The notes beneath the pieces were generated by a model. The model was not told where the DNA came from and ran no database searches. It saw only the letters and a program-made list of their open reading frames with translations. Below, piece by piece: positions 62,705-64,000 of a stretch of DNA of 64,000 nucleotides. The translations under genes and the position numbers were made by a program. The DNA is taken from assembly GCA_001566965.1 (NCBI GenBank), contig LSNW01000012.1, positions 58,501-122,500 of the forward strand, read 5' to 3'. Every line of letters starts with the position of its first letter. The first letter of the stretch is position 1. The DNA is from Methylothermaceae bacteria B42. Its GTDB lineage: Bacteria; Pseudomonadota; Gammaproteobacteria; Methylococcales; Methylothermaceae.

Positions 62705-63881
62705 TGTCCTCATTGTCGGTGGTGGTTTGGCAGGCGGCAGTCTCGCATTAGCTCTTGCGCCGACAGGGTTACGGGTGGCCATGGTGGAATCTGTGACCAT
62801 CGAGCAGCGCCGAAACTCTCCAGCAGGCGATAGAGCGTTAGCCTTATCGAAAGGATCGGCAACAATCTTCGAAAAACTAGGGATTTGGGCGCTAGTCAAG
62901 GATAAAGCAACCCCTATTCGGCAAATTCATGTTTCAGATAAAGGTTATTTTGGCAAAACGCGCTTGGATGCCAACGATTTTGATGTGGAAGCTTTTGGCT
63001 ATGTAATACCGGCCCGAATATTAGAGAATGCCGTCATTGAAGCTTGCCGGCAAAAGTCGGTAGAGACTATTTGCCCAGCCAAGGCTATCGATTTACATCA
63101 TCACGCAAGTCACATAGACATTGACGTGGATTGTGCGGGTAAGCAAGAAACCTACAGTGCGAGATTGTTGGTAGCCGCTGATGGCGGCCAATCGAAAATC
63201 CGGGAATGGGTAGGCATTGGCCAAAAAGAATACGATTATCAGCAAACCGCGCTTGTGACGACCGTTGTTACGGAAAAATTTCATTCCTATTTCGCTTATG
63301 AGCGATTCACCAATGCCGGACCATTAGCCTTGTTACCTTTGCTAAAATCCCGGTGTGCCGTGATTTGGACGCGTACCCATCAACAAGCAAAAGCATTAAC
63401 TAGTTGCTCTGAAGAAGAATTTTTATCCCAGTTGCAAAATACATTTGGCTGGAAGCTTGGACGCTTGGAACTTGCAGCGCCAGTGCGCAGTTTTCCCTTG
63501 CGCCGGATTCAGGCTGAGCGTCTTTTTGCCGAGCGTGTGGCGGTGATCGGCAATGCCGCCCATCAACTGCATCCTGTAGCAGGGCAAGGATTTAATCTTG
63601 GGTTGCGTGACGTCATGAGCTTGGCTAAATGCCTTGAAAAACAATCGGATCAAGGCCGCGATCCAGGAGCATTGATAATGTTAGAAAGGTATGCGAATGC
63701 CCGTACCAAAGATCATGACCGGGTAATAGGCTTTAGCGACAGCCTGATTCATTTGTTCGCACCTTCAATAAAACCGATGGTGCTTGCCAGAAACTTAGGG
63801 CTAGTGTCAATGGATCATCTGCCTCCGGTCAAGCGCTGGTTTGCAAGGCAGGCGATGGGATTAGAGCAAGACTTGGTCTAA
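62691..63881 (+). CDS. ubiH: Ubiquinone biosynthesis FAD monooxygenase UbiH
   Basis: 396-residue flavoprotein hydroxylase. FAD motif VGGGLAGGSLALALAP (from residue 9), the DG motif in VAADGGQSKIREWVG and VIGNAAHQLHPVAGQGFNLG near 290. The ygfB-pepP-ubiH order identifies it as UbiH rather than UbiF or UbiI. It works in aerobic ubiquinone synthesis at the membrane with UbiG (39477). Confidence 0.92.
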   Translation: MKTYDVLIVGGGLAGGSLALALAPTGLRVAMVESVTIEQRRNSPAGDRALALSKGSATIFEKLGIWALVKDKATPIRQIHVSDKGYFGKTRLDANDFDVEAFGYVIPARILENAVIEACRQKSVETICPAKAIDLHHHASHIDIDVDCAGKQETYSARLLVAADGGQSKIREWVGIGQKEYDYQQTALVTTVVTEKFHSYFAYERFTNAGPLALLPLLKSRCAVIWTRTHQQAKALTSCSEEEFLSQLQNTFGWKLGRLELAAPVRSFPLRRIQAERLFAERVAVIGNAAHQLHPVAGQGFNLGLRDVMSLAKCLEKQSDQGRDPGALIMLERYANARTKDHDRVIGFSDSLIHLFAPSIKPMVLARNLGLVSMDHLPPVKRWFARQAMGLEQDLV

Positions 63882-63885
63882 TCAA

Positions 63886-64000
63886 ATGGCCTTGAGTGAC
63901 TGGAAACGCTATTTTGGAGTCGCCGGTGTTTCACCTTATGAATCGGTGCGCGCCAAAAGGATTGGCAATTGGTTTGAATGGATTATCCTTTCGTTAGCGG
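63886..64000 (+). CDS. Membrane protein, N-terminal fragment
   Basis: ATG 63886, four bases after ubiH, opens a frame to the window edge. The 38 codons visible start with MALSDWKRYFGVAGVSPYES and end with WFEWIILSLA, the start of a hydrophobic segment. This could be the first helix of an ion-channel-type protein, but the fragment is too short to name the family. The usual gene at this position in E. coli (ubiI) does not fit this N-terminus. Confidence 0.5.
   Translation, partial: MALSDWKRYFGVAGVSPYESVRAKRIGNWFEWIILSLA

Noticed and set aside
1..64000. tRNA or rRNA genes
   Set aside because: No cloverleaf-like sequence or rRNA motif was recognised on either strand by eye; a tRNAscan run would settle it.

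Overview
The window reads as a chromosomal segment of a gammaproteobacterium, most likely a methanotroph or other C1-using methylotroph. The C1 signal is an NAD(P)-dependent methylene-tetrahydromethanopterin dehydrogenase (mtdB, 17277-18212) and a four-gene ABC/beta-propeller cluster of the kind found beside PQQ-dependent alcohol oxidation genes (27802-32927). The gammaproteobacterial signal is gene order: mreBCD-mrdA-rodA-mltB-rlpA, lptM-lysA-dapF-DUF484-xerC, ubiG-mupP-yciK, mnmG-rsmG-parA-parB, and ssrS-zapA-(zapB-like)-ygfB-pepP-ubiH. No methane monooxygenase or methanol dehydrogenase lies in the window, so the methanotroph assignment is inference.

Layout. 1-6.5 kb: cell-elongation operon (rod complex, PBP2, RodA, lytic transglycosylase B, RlpA). 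6.8-12.5 kb, minus strand: two membrane proteins of unknown function (DUF4389, DUF2333), then xerC, DUF484, dapF, lysA, lptM. 12.6-14.6 kb: TRAP transporter membrane subunits without a visible binding protein. 14.6-17 kb: Lon-family protease with degenerate ATPase motifs. 17.2-23 kb: mtdB, glycine-zipper lipoprotein, FMN glutamate-synthase-like protein, and a VTT-membrane/dithiol-reductase fusion. 23.2-31.4 kb is the accessory stretch: a broken toxin-antitoxin pair, LEA2 lipoprotein, Uma2 nuclease, radical SAM protein, two sugar-transfer-type proteins, and the PQQ-associated ABC operon, interrupted by a MNT/HEPN pair and an AT-rich NERD gene. 32.9-36.3 kb: complete dTDP-L-rhamnose operon rfbBACD. 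36.4-43.1 kb: diguanylate cyclase, sufT-yciK-mupP-ubiG-mtaD, mtnA, trmL. 43.4-50.9 kb: ExeA-type ATPase, parBA-rsmG-mnmG, and the MoxR/DUF58/TgpA trio. 53.0-53.3 kb: AT-rich DnaA-box cluster that is a candidate oriC. 53.3-64 kb: slyD, UPF0182, rpiA, ilvA, EVE protein, 6S RNA, zapA, ygfB, pepP, ubiH and the start of a membrane protein.

The strongest pattern not explained by genes is a family of seven intergenic palindromic elements (4677, 10993, 12521, 18968, 20761, 27601, 59938). All share a core of about 55 bp (GACGCCGTGAA... followed by a small hairpin ending AACA), but most copies are closed by a different, almost perfectly self-complementary 13-26 bp arm. Two unrelated nested palindromes sit at 6541-6843 and 8305-8480. 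Other points of interest are the probable oriC, the missing standard start codon of mreC, and the two frameshifted toxin-antitoxin modules.
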